This document shows positions 1-8,656 of a DNA stretch of 64,000 nt, piece by piece (the first letter of the stretch is position 1; each line of letters begins with the position of its first letter). The translations under genes were made by a program, and so were the position numbers. Below the pieces are notes generated by a model. That model saw only the letters and a program-made list of their open reading frames with translations. It ran no database searches and was not told the DNA's origin. The stretch is from Clostridiales bacterium (lineage in GTDB: Bacteria > Bacillota > Clostridia > Christensenellales > Pumilibacteraceae), in NCBI GenBank assembly GCA_015055625.1, contig SVHU01000013.1, positions 1-64,000 of the forward strand, given 5' to 3'.

Positions 1-25
1 AAATAGCTTGTTTTCGGCTGTTTTT

Positions 26-101
26 TGGTCGAAGTGACAGGACTCGAACCTGCGATCTCATCGTCCCGAACGATGCGCGATACCACCTTCGCTACACCTC
101 G
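26..101 (-). tRNA. tRNA-Pro (anticodon CGG)
   Basis: Read on the minus strand this folds into a full cloverleaf. The acceptor stem is CGAGGTG/CACTTCG with one G-T wobble, the D stem is GCGA/TCGC, and the anticodon stem CATCG/CGATG closes the loop TTCGGGA, giving anticodon CGG. The T loop is TTCGAGT and the CCA end is encoded. Its D stem differs from the usual GCGC/GCGC of the other proline tRNA sequences here, but the change is compensated, so it should be functional. It lies 155 bases downstream of a truncated tRNA-Pro 5' half and may share that copy's promoter. Confidence 0.93.
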
Positions 102-256
102 AAATGGTAAAATTATTAGATTTTTTGTAAGTGGTCAAACATGTGGTCAGACCGAGGAATTGATGATTTTTCGACATTCGGGAGAGCCAAAAAAGTCAGT
201 GTTTTCAAGGGTTTTCGGCTCTTCTCGAAAATTCTGCGCCGAGAACGGTGATTGAG

Positions 257-294
257 TCCCGAACGCTGCGCGCTACCAACTGCGCTACACCTCG
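257..294 (-). pseudogene. tRNA-Pro 5' half (truncated)
   Basis: These 38 bases match the 5' half of the complete tRNA-Pro nearby at 34 of 38 positions: acceptor 5' strand, D arm, anticodon 5' stem and the whole loop TTCGGGA. The match stops exactly at the last base of the anticodon loop, and what follows (CTCAATCACC) cannot pair with the stem CAGCG. The 3' half is therefore missing. A well-formed promoter sits just upstream, so this was probably the original chromosomal tRNA gene, split by recombination in the anticodon loop as tyrosine integrases do. That last step is inference. Confidence 0.8.
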
Positions 295-317
295 TTATAT
301 AAGTTTTTAGCCTAATT

Positions 318-346
318 ATTTTAACATAACAAAATGTTAATGTCAA
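318..346 (-). promoter_or_regulatory. Sigma-A type promoter for the tRNA-Pro locus
   Basis: On the minus strand TTGACA (341-346) is followed after 17 bases by TAAAAT (318-323). It points at the truncated tRNA-Pro half and then the complete tRNA-Pro. Confidence 0.7.
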
Positions 347-389
347 GAATACAAAACGTGTTTTGCTAGTAATCTTGCTTTTATTTTGG

Positions 390-418
390 TTGACTTTGTA
401 TTTTTAGGCGAGTATAAT
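390..418 (+). promoter_or_regulatory. Sigma-A type promoter of the MFS transporter gene
   Basis: TTGACT (390-395), a 17-base spacer and a perfect TATAAT (413-418) lie 48 bases upstream of the transporter ATG. Confidence 0.8.
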
Positions 419-465
419 ATATCATATTATAAAATCTTGACCGAAGTGCGAAAAAGGAGTATGTA

Positions 466-1713
466 ATGAAAATAAGCAACGGCGCTAAAAAGGCAATAAT
501 GATAGGCACGCTGTGTTCTGTGTCGTATTTGGCGGTTTATATAGCTCGTAACATTCTTAGCGCAGTAACTCCGCAAATGACGGAAGTTGGCTATGATAAG
601 GGATATATAGGCACGATCTCTTCAGTTTATTTTATTTGTTACGCGCTAGGACAGTTATTTAACGGAATAGTAGGCGATAGGATAAAAGCTAAGTGGATGA
701 TAAGCTTAGGACTTATGCTTGCAGGCATAAGCAACGTGTTGTTCGTATTCTTTATTGACGTAAAAATGCTGGCTCCTGCAATATATGGACTAACAGGTGT
801 TTTCCTTGCAATGATATATGGACCTATGACCAAAGTGGTTGCCGAAAATACCGATCCTATTTATACAACGCGTTGTTCTTTGGGGTATACGTTTGCGTCG
901 TTTATAGGCACGCCTGCGGCAGGGTTGGTCGCAATATTCCTCGATTGGAACGGAGTATTTTTCGTAGGAAGCGCCATTCTTGCAATAATGGGAATAGTTT
1001 CTTTTGTCGTGTTTTCCTCGTTTGAAAAGAAAGGTCTTATCCAGTACGGTCAGTACAAGGTAAAGCATAAAGAAAAGGTGGGCGGAGGAGTAAAACTCCT
1101 TATTAAGAACCGCATAATTTTGTTCTCGCTTATTTCAATAATTACAGGAATTGTGCGTACGTCCGTGGTATTTTGGTTACCAACTTTTATTTCAGAGTAT
1201 CACGCGCTAGGCTCTGACGTAGCGTCTGTACTCTTTAGCATAACCACTTTTATTATTGCATTTACTACTTTTATTTCAATTTTTGTATACGAAAAACTTG
1301 GGCACAACATGGATAAAACAATGCTAACAATGTTCTTTTCTTCCGCAGTATTTTTTATCCTTACTTACTTTATCAAGCAACCTGTTATCGGAATAATAAC
1401 AATTGTGCTTGCGATTATGTCTTGCAACGGCGCAGCAACGATGCTATACAGCAAATACTGTCCGTCTTTAAGGGATACGGGAATGGTTTCTACCGCGACG
1501 GGATTTTTGGACTGTCTTAGCTATATAGGCGCTGCGATTGCCAATTTAGTGTTTGCAAACGCGGTTGGAGTTATAGGTTGGCAAAATCTTATTCTTATAT
1601 GGCTAGCTCTCGTAATAGCAGGCTTTCTCATTGTTTTCCCTTACAAAAAACTATTTGGAAAGAAGAAAAAGCAAGAGGAACAATCTTTAGAGAATGAAAA
1701 GGAAGAAATCTGA
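466..1713 (+). CDS. MFS transporter, organophosphate:phosphate antiporter-like (GlpT/UhpT type)
   Basis: The 415-residue protein has about twelve hydrophobic segments and an N-terminal region (YLAVYIARNILSAVTPQM, about residues 24-41) resembling the GlpT/UhpT family, which exchanges sugar or glycerol phosphates for phosphate across the cytoplasmic membrane. The central loop (about residues 190-215) is lysine rich, as expected between the two six-helix bundles, and the C-terminus is a charged cytoplasmic tail. A GGAG site precedes the ATG. It has its own promoter and terminator, so it is monocistronic, and lies next to glycosidase genes. The substrate cannot be read from sequence. Confidence 0.82.
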   Translation: MKISNGAKKAIMIGTLCSVSYLAVYIARNILSAVTPQMTEVGYDKGYIGTISSVYFICYALGQLFNGIVGDRIKAKWMISLGLMLAGISNVLFVFFIDVKMLAPAIYGLTGVFLAMIYGPMTKVVAENTDPIYTTRCSLGYTFASFIGTPAAGLVAIFLDWNGVFFVGSAILAIMGIVSFVVFSSFEKKGLIQYGQYKVKHKEKVGGGVKLLIKNRIILFSLISIITGIVRTSVVFWLPTFISEYHALGSDVASVLFSITTFIIAFTTFISIFVYEKLGHNMDKTMLTMFFSSAVFFILTYFIKQPVIGIITIVLAIMSCNGAATMLYSKYCPSLRDTGMVSTATGFLDCLSYIGAAIANLVFANAVGVIGWQNLILIWLALVIAGFLIVFPYKKLFGKKKKQEEQSLENEKEEI

Positions 1714-1767
1714 TAAATCAGTAGGGATTTTGTGAAATTAAACGCAAAAAAATAATTAAATAATCTC

Positions 1768-1800
1768 AAAAACCCACTTGTCAAGCAGGTGGGTTTTGTT
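1768..1800 (+). terminator. Intrinsic terminator after the MFS gene
   Basis: AAAACCCAC and GTGGGTTTT arms form a hairpin ending in a short T run. Confidence 0.8.
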
Positions 1801-1885
1801 GTACAATAGTATTATACAAAATATAGGCGATGCTATGACTTTATGTGAAGCCTTAGTGTAGCTAAAAATAAATACGAGGTGGAAA

Positions 1886-4800
1886 ATGTTATACGAAAAG
1901 AACAAGTCTAGTAAGCTTGATATCGAGCTTTTCAAAAACCCTACGAGCGAGTACAGAGCTACTCCATTTTGGGCATGGAACGATAACTTGGACAAAAAAG
2001 AACTTTTATGGCAGATAGACAGATTTAAGGAAATGGGATTTGGTGGATTTCATATGCACGTAAGAAGCGGTATGGCAACGCCCTATCTTTCTGAAGAGTT
2101 TATGGACCTTATCAAAAGCTGTACGGATAAGGCAAAAAAGGAAAAAATGCTGTCCTGGCTTTACGACGAGGATAGATGGCCGTCGGGAGCAGCCGGTGGA
2201 ATAGTTACCAAAAATCTTAACTACCGTCAAAAGCTTATTTTGTTTACAACGGAAGAATACGAAGAGATAACCGACGGAATGGAGTTTGTTTCGGAAAGCC
2301 GTAAAAATAACCGCAATACGGGAAGCGCGGGCAAGGTTGCAGGTTTTAGAGGCGTAAAGCACGTGGCATCTTTCGATATCGTGCTAAATACCGACGGAAC
2401 GTTAAAAAGCTACAATCAAATAGACCGTTTTGATTTAGACGTTGAGGGAACTAAGTGGAACGTTTATATGATAATAGTCGGTGATTCGGGTTGGTACAAT
2501 AATCAAGCATACCTTGATACGCTTATGGACGAGGCGGTTGAAGAGTTTATTAAGGTAACTCACGAAAAGTATAACGAAGTGGTTGGCAAAGAGTTTGGTA
2601 AAACCGTACCTGCAATCTTTACCGACGAACCCCAGTTTACGCATATGGCAACTCTTCCGTTTGCCGAGAGCAAAAATGAAATAACCTTGCCTTGGACGTT
2701 AAACTTTGTCGATACGTTTGCTAAAAAGTATGGTTATAACATAATTCCTTATCTTCCCGAGCTTTTATGGGATTTGCCCTCTAGCGCTCCGTCAAAAACA
2801 AGATATTACTATCACGACCACATTTGCGATAGATTTACTAACGCTTTTGCCGACCAGTGTGGAAAGTGGTGTAACGATCATGGTTTTTACCTTACGGGAC
2901 ATATGATGGAAGAGCCAACTCTTCACTCTCAGTCAAGCGCTTTGGGCGAAGCAATGAGGGCATACCGCAACTTTGGTATTCCCGGAATCGATATGCTTTG
3001 TAACCGCGTAGAGCTTTCTACCGCAAAGCAAACGCAGTCTGCAGTGCATCAGTATGGAAAAGAGGGAATGCTTAGCGAGCTTTACGGCGTTACCGGTTGG
3101 GATTTTGACTTTAGAGGACACAAGTTTCAGGGCGACTGGCAGGCGGCTCTTGGCGTAACGGTGCGTGTTCCGCATCTTTCCTGGTACAGTATGAAAGGTA
3201 GCGCAAAACGCGACTATCCGGGCGCTATTTCCTATCAATCGGCGTGGTATAAAGACTATCCGTACATAGAGGATCATTTTGCAAGAGTTAATACCGCTCT
3301 CACACGTGGTAAGCCTTCGGTAAATGTGGGCGTAATTCATCCTGTGGAAAGCTATTGGCTTGCCTACGGTCCCTCTCAGAACACGGCAAGCATGCGTACA
3401 CAGCTGGAAAACAATTTTACTAATATTATAAACTGGTTGCTTAAAGGTTGTATCGACTTTGATTTTATCAGCGAATCGTTGCTTCCTGAACAGCACGGTA
3501 AAAACAAGGATAACAAGCTTAACGTGGGTGAGATGAACTATTCCGCAATCGTAGTGCCTCCGGTTATTACAATCAGAGGAACTACCGTGGATATTCTTAC
3601 TGATTTTGCAAAGAATGGTGGAAAGGTAGTATTCCTTGGCGCGTGTCCTAAGTGTGTAGACGCTGAAGAATCTGATAAGTGCAAAGAGCTTTACGAGCTA
3701 TCTAAGAAGGTTGAGTTTACATCTTGCGACATTTTAGAGGTCTTAGAAAGCGAAAGAGAGGTAAACATCGTTCACGACTATGGCGAGAGAACGGATAACT
3801 TTATTTATAATAAGAGAATAGACGGAAAAACCGAGTGGTTGTTTATTGCAAACGTTAACAATTATTTGGATAGCAGGTTTATGCTTACCAACTTAGCGCA
3901 CCACCCCAAAAACGTATTTATTACGGTTAAAGGACTTAAAAAGGTTACAGTTTACGATACTCTTACTGGTAAAACTTATCCTGCGCCTTATCGTCACGTT
4001 AATGGCAATACCGAGATTAAAAACCGTTTCCACCTCTTTGATTCTTTGCTCTTAAGATTGGACGAAGCTGACGATAATGACATAATTTCGCAATACGTAT
4101 CCGTAAAACCTGTACAAAAACCGATTAAGACAATAGACTTTAAGGATAAGGTAGAGTATAGTCTTGCAGAAAATAACGTACTTGTTTTAGATATGCCGTA
4201 CTGGAGCGAGGATGGAGAAGTTTATAACGAGCGTGAAGAAATGCTTCGTATAGACAAATCGCTTCGTGATAAGTACGGTTATCCGTTAGCTGACGGACAC
4301 GATGCTCAACCTTGGGTTATCAACGAAGAAAGGCCAGAAAAGAGTGTATACCTTAAGTTTATAATAAATAGTGAGATTAAGACTAAGTGTAATCTTGCGT
4401 TTGAAGAGGCGGAAGAAGTGTTCTTCAACGGCGAAAAAGTAGACGTTAAGAAAAACGGTTACTTTACCGATAGGCGAATTTATACAATGAAGCTTCCTTG
4501 CCTTAAAAAGGGGGAGAACGAGCTTATTATAAAAGCTCCGTTTGGTAAGCGTATAAGCTTGGAAAATTACTTTATATTGGGCGATTTTGGTGTTAAGGTA
4601 GAGGGTTGCTGTACGTCTATTATCAAAAAGGCAGATAAGCTTGCGTTTGGCTCGGTAGTAAATCAGGGCCTGCCTTTCTATGGCGCAGGCATTACCTACA
4701 AAATTCCGTTTAGCGTAGACGATGAGTGCGATATTGAGATTTTAGAGCAAAAGTATTTTGGTGCGCTCATAAAAGCAAAGCTAGATGGTAACGATATTGG

Positions 4801-5041
4801 AAATATCGTGTTCAACCCTTATACGCTAAAGATACAAAACGTAGCAAAGGGTGAACATACGTTAGAGCTGGAGCTTGTACTGACTAGAGTTAACTCGTTT
4901 GTGGCGCACCATACGTGTACCGATATAAGCTGGAAAGGCCCGGGACATTGGTATAGCAAGGGAGCGGATTGGTCGTATGAGTACAATCTTTATGATAACG
5001 GTATTCTCAAATCCCCCGAAATTAAAATTTATAAAAAGTAA
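1886..5041 (+). CDS. Large glycoside hydrolase, GH106 (alpha-L-rhamnosidase)-like
   Basis: The 1051-residue protein begins with a block typical of the GH106/alpha-L-rhamnosidase-like family: PFWAWND near residue 27, GFGGFHMHVRSGM, YLSEEFM, and then a DEDRWPSG motif. TDEPQF (about residue 249) and GHMMEEP further along are candidate acid-residue sites in the barrel. The C-terminal 300 residues look like beta-sandwich carbohydrate-binding regions of the GH2 sugar-binding type. There is no signal peptide, so it probably works in the cytoplasm on imported oligosaccharides. GAGGTGG precedes the ATG. Family assignment is by recalled motif similarity; the sugar specificity is not established. Confidence 0.68.
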   Translation: MLYEKNKSSKLDIELFKNPTSEYRATPFWAWNDNLDKKELLWQIDRFKEMGFGGFHMHVRSGMATPYLSEEFMDLIKSCTDKAKKEKMLSWLYDEDRWPSGAAGGIVTKNLNYRQKLILFTTEEYEEITDGMEFVSESRKNNRNTGSAGKVAGFRGVKHVASFDIVLNTDGTLKSYNQIDRFDLDVEGTKWNVYMIIVGDSGWYNNQAYLDTLMDEAVEEFIKVTHEKYNEVVGKEFGKTVPAIFTDEPQFTHMATLPFAESKNEITLPWTLNFVDTFAKKYGYNIIPYLPELLWDLPSSAPSKTRYYYHDHICDRFTNAFADQCGKWCNDHGFYLTGHMMEEPTLHSQSSALGEAMRAYRNFGIPGIDMLCNRVELSTAKQTQSAVHQYGKEGMLSELYGVTGWDFDFRGHKFQGDWQAALGVTVRVPHLSWYSMKGSAKRDYPGAISYQSAWYKDYPYIEDHFARVNTALTRGKPSVNVGVIHPVESYWLAYGPSQNTASMRTQLENNFTNIINWLLKGCIDFDFISESLLPEQHGKNKDNKLNVGEMNYSAIVVPPVITIRGTTVDILTDFAKNGGKVVFLGACPKCVDAEESDKCKELYELSKKVEFTSCDILEVLESEREVNIVHDYGERTDNFIYNKRIDGKTEWLFIANVNNYLDSRFMLTNLAHHPKNVFITVKGLKKVTVYDTLTGKTYPAPYRHVNGNTEIKNRFHLFDSLLLRLDEADDNDIISQYVSVKPVQKPIKTIDFKDKVEYSLAENNVLVLDMPYWSEDGEVYNEREEMLRIDKSLRDKYGYPLADGHDAQPWVINEERPEKSVYLKFIINSEIKTKCNLAFEEAEEVFFNGEKVDVKKNGYFTDRRIYTMKLPCLKKGENELIIKAPFGKRISLENYFILGDFGVKVEGCCTSIIKKADKLAFGSVVNQGLPFYGAGITYKIPFSVDDECDIEILEQKYFGALIKAKLDGNDIGNIVFNPYTLKIQNVAKGEHTLELELVLTRVNSFVAHHTCTDISWKGPGHWYSKGADWSYEYNLYDNGILKSPEIKIYKK

Positions 5042-5045
5042 AAAT

Positions 5046-5077
5046 AAAACTCCGAAAGTTATGCTTTCGGAGTTTTA
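5046..5077. terminator. Bidirectional terminator
   Basis: AAAACTCCGAAAG and CTTTCGGAGTTTT form a strong hairpin with A and T runs on both sides, between the converging glycosidase and AraC genes. Confidence 0.85.
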
Positions 5078-5084
5078 TGATATT

Positions 5085-5912
5085 TTACCGCTTTTCTTGC
5101 AATGCTCTGAATTTTTTTGGCGTAGTTCCGGTAAATGTTTTGAAAGTTTTTATAAAGTAGCAAACGTTATAAAATCCACATTCCATAGCTATTTCCGTGA
5201 TGTTTTTATCTGTTGTAGAAAGCATTTTTTTGGCTTCTTCCACGCGTGTCTTATTCAGCGTTTTGTTAAAGCCGTATCCGTTTAAATCTTGCATTTTTTT
5301 TGCAAGCGAAGAATAGCTGATATTCAAACTTTTTGCAACGTCGTACGGCGAGAGCTGTTGAGCGTAATTTTCCTCTATATATTTTATTATTTCATTTTCC
5401 AGTGATTGCTTTGACGCGTTGTCTACGTCCACTCCCAAAGCTCGCCAATAATCTAAAAAGTATGAAAAAACGTTTAGAACACAACCCTTTGCTCTAAGCT
5501 CGTTTGAGTGCCCTTTTTCGCATACGTATGAGTGTAAAGCGCGCAAAAGCGTAGGAATAGGCGTGTTTTGAAGGTCTTTTATTATGCAGTGCTCGCTTAG
5601 CGAAAGCGGAATTGCTTTATAAACTCTGTTACCATCCAAGCACTTTTCGGTAAAGCCTACTACAATCTTGTCGGCATTTTCGTCATAGCATCTACAACAG
5701 TGAAGCCGTCCTTCGGGAACGAAGAGTAACGACTTTTCGCTCAAAGTGTGCCAGCCGTTGTCGAAAAATACTTGAGCTTCGCCCCTTTCCATATAAATAA
5801 TTTCCATACCGCTGTGCCAATGCACGTTAGTAGCGCTCGTTCCATGTTCTGTTACGCAACAAAACTGTAAGTCGGCGTTTTTTTCATATAGCTGAGGTAA
5901 TAAAAAGGACAT
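5085..5912 (-). CDS. AraC-family transcriptional regulator
   Basis: The 275-residue protein has an N-terminal cupin-like sensing region (HWHSGMEIIYMERG, about residues 32-45; RLHCCRC near 92) and a C-terminal AraC double helix-turn-helix (about residues 175-272) with SPYDVAKSLNISYSSLAKK and ITEIAMECGFYNVCYFIKTF. This is the pattern of sugar-responsive activators in Bacillota. AAGGAG precedes the ATG. It is convergent with the GH106-like gene and divergent from the EamA/GH20 pair, either of which could be its target. The inducer is unknown. Confidence 0.9.
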   Translation of the reverse strand: MSFLLPQLYEKNADLQFCCVTEHGTSATNVHWHSGMEIIYMERGEAQVFFDNGWHTLSEKSLLFVPEGRLHCCRCYDENADKIVVGFTEKCLDGNRVYKAIPLSLSEHCIIKDLQNTPIPTLLRALHSYVCEKGHSNELRAKGCVLNVFSYFLDYWRALGVDVDNASKQSLENEIIKYIEENYAQQLSPYDVAKSLNISYSSLAKKMQDLNGYGFNKTLNKTRVEEAKKMLSTTDKNITEIAMECGFYNVCYFIKTFKTFTGTTPKKFRALQEKR

Positions 5913-5980
5913 AATTTCTCCTTTAGAGATTTGTTATATTTTTAAGTATTTATATTATAGCATAAATAAACAAAAAATGC

Positions 5981-5995
5981 TATACTTTTAGTATA
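5981..5995. promoter_or_regulatory. Palindrome in the divergent AraC/EamA intergenic region
   Basis: TATACTTTTAGTATA is an inverted repeat with 6-base arms, 17 bases before the EamA ATG and between two divergent genes. It is a candidate operator. AT-rich sequence makes chance palindromes fairly common. Confidence 0.3.
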
Positions 5996-6011
5996 AAAAA
6001 TAGAGGAAGTT

Positions 6012-6911
6012 ATGTTAAATTACGTTTTACTTATTTTATCAATGATTACAGCGTCGGGAAAAGCGCTGTTTGGAAAAGCCGTAGGAAAGGGAACAAAAAC
6101 GCTAAACGATAGTCTAAAGCAAAATTTTCAAGCTTTTGCGGTGGCGTTTGTGTGTTCATTGTTTTTTATTATAGGCAAGTTCGACCGCTTATTTTGCGTA
6201 TCGCCGTTTACGATGATTCTATCGCTTGTATTCGCGTTATCTGTTGCGCTTACGCAAATAACTCAGTCTAAAGCTATGGCTCTTGGAGCATCGTCCGTTG
6301 TGTCGCTAATATATTCGTTCGGATTTGTTTTGCCTATTGTTTTTGCTCTTATAGTCTGGGGGGAGGAAGTATCTGCTTGGCAGTGGATTGGGCTCGGATT
6401 TTTAGTAGTTTCTCTTGTGCTTATCGTATATAAAAAGGGCGAAAAAACAAAGCGAAACTTGGTGTGGTTTATTCTTGCAATAGTTGCGATGATTGGCTCT
6501 GGAACAAATGCGATTTTACAAAAAATCCACCAACGTTCACCACATTTTGGTGAATTGGAAGTGTTTTTGGTGTACGCAACGTTCTTTTCTATGCTCTTTA
6601 CTTTTATTGCGTTTATTATTACAATGCGCAAAAAAACAACAGAGCAAATTGAAGCAGAAAAGCAAACGTCGTTATTAAAAAAGTTGATAGGTCCGATAGG
6701 CTGGGGAGTGTGTGTATGCGCGTTGAATTTTATTAATTTGTATCTAGCAGGCAAGCTTCCGTCCGTTATTCAATTCCCCATTTATAACGTGGGAAATCTA
6801 CTACTTACCACTATTATTTCGGCAATTATCTATAAAGATAAAACTACAATTTTGCAAAAAATAGGACTGTGCGTAGGCGTTGTTGCTATACTTGTTATCG
6901 GTCTATTATAA
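6012..6911 (+). CDS. EamA/DMT-family membrane transporter
   Basis: The 299-residue protein has about ten hydrophobic helices in two halves, the usual EamA (drug/metabolite transporter) layout. The first half ends with a KSMALGASSVVSLIYS-type helix (sequence KAMALGASSVVSLIYS, about residue 88). Such carriers move small metabolites across the cytoplasmic membrane. AGAGGA precedes the ATG. The stop codon lies 11 bases before the GH20-like start, so the two genes are almost certainly cotranscribed, which hints at a sugar or amino-sugar related substrate. That link is inference. Confidence 0.82.
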   Translation: MLNYVLLILSMITASGKALFGKAVGKGTKTLNDSLKQNFQAFAVAFVCSLFFIIGKFDRLFCVSPFTMILSLVFALSVALTQITQSKAMALGASSVVSLIYSFGFVLPIVFALIVWGEEVSAWQWIGLGFLVVSLVLIVYKKGEKTKRNLVWFILAIVAMIGSGTNAILQKIHQRSPHFGELEVFLVYATFFSMLFTFIAFIITMRKKTTEQIEAEKQTSLLKKLIGPIGWGVCVCALNFINLYLAGKLPSVIQFPIYNVGNLLLTTIISAIIYKDKTTILQKIGLCVGVVAILVIGLL

Positions 6912-6922
6912 GGAGGAAAAAT

Positions 6923-7933
6923 ATGAATTTACCCTGGAAAACAAAAGGAATAGTGCTTACCGCGCCACTTACGGAAGAAGTGGATGATGTTGTAAAGTTT
7001 ATTGACGAATACCTCGCAAAAAGAGGTTTTAACCTGATCGTTATGCAAATTCGTTATCGATACCGCTTCAAAAGGCATCCCGAATGTATGGGATACGATC
7101 CTCTGTCTTATGAGGATGTAAAAAAACTTTTGAATGTGTGTAGAAAAAATAAAATCAAGTTTATTCCAAAAATGAATTTAATTGGGCATCAATCTGGTAT
7201 GCCAAACAAGCCTACTGATGGAATTTTACACGGGCATCAGGACGAAACGTATGATATCCGCGACGGACTTTTACGAGCTTATCCCGAGTTTGGCGAGCAA
7301 CCCACAAGTCCTAAAGTTTTTTATAGCAGATCGGTATGTGTAAGCAATACCGCTGCAAAAGTTGTGGTTTGTGACCTTATTGACGAGCTTTTGGACGTTT
7401 TTGAGGCAGACGCTATCCATATTGGTTGCGACGAGGTTTTCAGCATGGGACAATGCCCCATTTGTAGAGAAATTCCTAAGTCAAAGCTTTACGCAGATTG
7501 GATAAACGGAATAAACGAGCACGTTCAAAAACGCAATGCAAAAATTTTAATGTGGGGCGATAGATTGCATTCCACTCAAGAAACGGGTTATCATAGATAC
7601 GAGTCGTCTGATACTGGCACTCATTTAGCTAGAGAAATGCTAAGCAAAGACGTTGTAGTGTGCGATTGGCACTACGAAGACTACGGTAAATTCCCATCAG
7701 TTGATCTATTTGCTCAGTCTGGATTTAAGATTATGATAAGTCCTTGGCGCGATAAGCCGAGTGCAGAGGCGTTTATCAAATATGCAATCGAGCATGATAA
7801 AGGACATATCGAAGGCTTGCTTATGACTACTTGGTGTGGTTCTGGAGATTTAGCGAAACGTCTTTTATATAACGAAAAGGGAAGATGGGAGCATATAGAT
7901 CAAATTGCAAACACTATAAACGAGCTATTCTAA
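6923..7933 (+). CDS. GH20-like beta-N-acetylhexosaminidase catalytic-domain protein
   Basis: The 336-residue protein is a single TIM-barrel domain with HIGCDE at residues 166-171, matching the H-x-G-x-D-E catalytic signature of GH20, where the Asp-Glu pair (D170, E171) supports substrate-assisted hydrolysis of N-acetylhexosaminides. It lacks the extra N-terminal domain of classical GH20 enzymes and any signal peptide, so it probably acts inside the cell. I chose the ATG after AGGAGGAAAAAT; an upstream in-frame start would overlap the EamA gene and has no ribosome site. It could also be a GH20-related barrel with other specificity. Confidence 0.75.
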   Translation: MNLPWKTKGIVLTAPLTEEVDDVVKFIDEYLAKRGFNLIVMQIRYRYRFKRHPECMGYDPLSYEDVKKLLNVCRKNKIKFIPKMNLIGHQSGMPNKPTDGILHGHQDETYDIRDGLLRAYPEFGEQPTSPKVFYSRSVCVSNTAAKVVVCDLIDELLDVFEADAIHIGCDEVFSMGQCPICREIPKSKLYADWINGINEHVQKRNAKILMWGDRLHSTQETGYHRYESSDTGTHLAREMLSKDVVVCDWHYEDYGKFPSVDLFAQSGFKIMISPWRDKPSAEAFIKYAIEHDKGHIEGLLMTTWCGSGDLAKRLLYNEKGRWEHIDQIANTINELF

Positions 7934-7941
7934 TAATAAAG

Positions 7942-7982
7942 TACGCTACGTAAGAATATCTTTGCGTAGCGTATTGTTTTTT
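7942..7982 (+). terminator. Intrinsic terminator after the GH20-like gene
   Basis: TACGCTACG and CGTAGCGTA arms are followed by TTGTTTTTT. Confidence 0.82.
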
Positions 7983-8148
7983 AGTAAAAGGAGTAATAAA
8001 ACATAAATCGTTGCAATAAATTTTGAGATAAAATAAAAATTTTTTAAAAATAGACGTAAAAACGTTTGCTTTTTATTAAACTTTCATATATAATATTAAA
8101 GCAGTTTGAACGAAGCGGGATTACTTTCCTCTAAAGAACTTGCCATAT

Positions 8149-8233
8149 GCGAACGTGGTGAAATTGGCAGACACGCCAGATTCAGGTTCTGGTGAAGTGA
8201 TTCATGCAGGTTCAAGTCCTGTCGTTCGCACCA
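8149..8233 (+). tRNA. tRNA-Leu (anticodon CAG)
   Basis: Acceptor arms GCGAACG/CGTTCGC, an anticodon stem CCAGA/TCTGG around loop TTCAGGT (anticodon CAG), a variable arm and an encoded CCA give an 85-base leucine tRNA. It is followed six bases later by a proline tRNA. Confidence 0.95.
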
Positions 8234-8239
8234 TACTTT

Positions 8240-8315
8240 CGGGGTATAGCGCAGTTGGTAGCGCGCTTGTCTGGGGGGCAAGAGGTCATGAGTTCAAGTC
8301 TCGTTACTCCGACCA
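8240..8315 (+). tRNA. tRNA-Pro (anticodon GGG)
   Basis: Acceptor arms CGGGGTA/TACTCCG, D stem GCGC/GCGC and anticodon stem CTTGT/GCAAG around loop CTGGGGG give anticodon GGG. CCA is encoded. It is probably cotranscribed with tRNA-Leu. Confidence 0.94.
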
Positions 8316-8317
8316 TT

Positions 8318-8353
8318 AAAAAGCACTTTTGTGAAAGCAAAAGTGCTTTTTAA
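8318..8353 (+). terminator. Terminator of the tRNA-Leu/tRNA-Pro unit
   Basis: AAAAAGCACTTTTG and CAAAAGTGCTTTTT form a long hairpin just after the tRNA-Pro CCA. Confidence 0.85.
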
Positions 8354-8437
8354 GTTTTATGATCATAAAAAGTTAGGTTATAATTAAAGTAAAATATTGA
8401 CAATCATTTGACGTTGGATTATAATATTTTAAGATAA

Positions 8438-8610
8438 GGCTCTGTCCCAATCTACGGTTGATTTTGGACGGAAAGCCCACTACGAAATACTGCGTAATTT
8501 ACTCAGTTACGTACCCTGCAGGTACGCGCCTTCGTAAATATACTTGTCTTTCTTGTGATTTTCTCGTCAAATCGCCTTATGGCTAATCAACCATATTTTG
8601 TGACATAGCC
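8438..8610 (+). mobile_element. MITE copy 1 (173 bp, non-coding)
   Basis: The element has imperfect 26-bp terminal inverted repeats (21 of 26 positions match) starting GGCTCTGTCCCAA at the left and, as the reverse complement, GGCTATGTCACAA at the right. It is flanked by a perfect 8-bp direct repeat TAAGATAA (8430-8437 and 8611-8618). The inverted repeat extends imperfectly inward (GATTTTGGACGG against GATTTGACGAG) and the middle carries GTACC-CTGCA-GGTAC, so the strand can fold into a long hairpin. There is no coding capacity. A second copy differing at only two positions lies at 51038-51209. Together with the tRNA terminator it accounts for most of the gene-free stretch 8316-8656; nothing else is seen there. 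Confidence 0.85.
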
Positions 8611-8656
8611 TAAGATAAAATATGCTATAAAAGTTTTAATATACTTGGAGGAAGAT

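Noticed and set aside
25-255. A 76-codon open frame over the tRNA-Pro
   Set aside because: Its start lies in the tRNA gene (the familiar TGLEPAISSSRT artefact of tRNA sequences).
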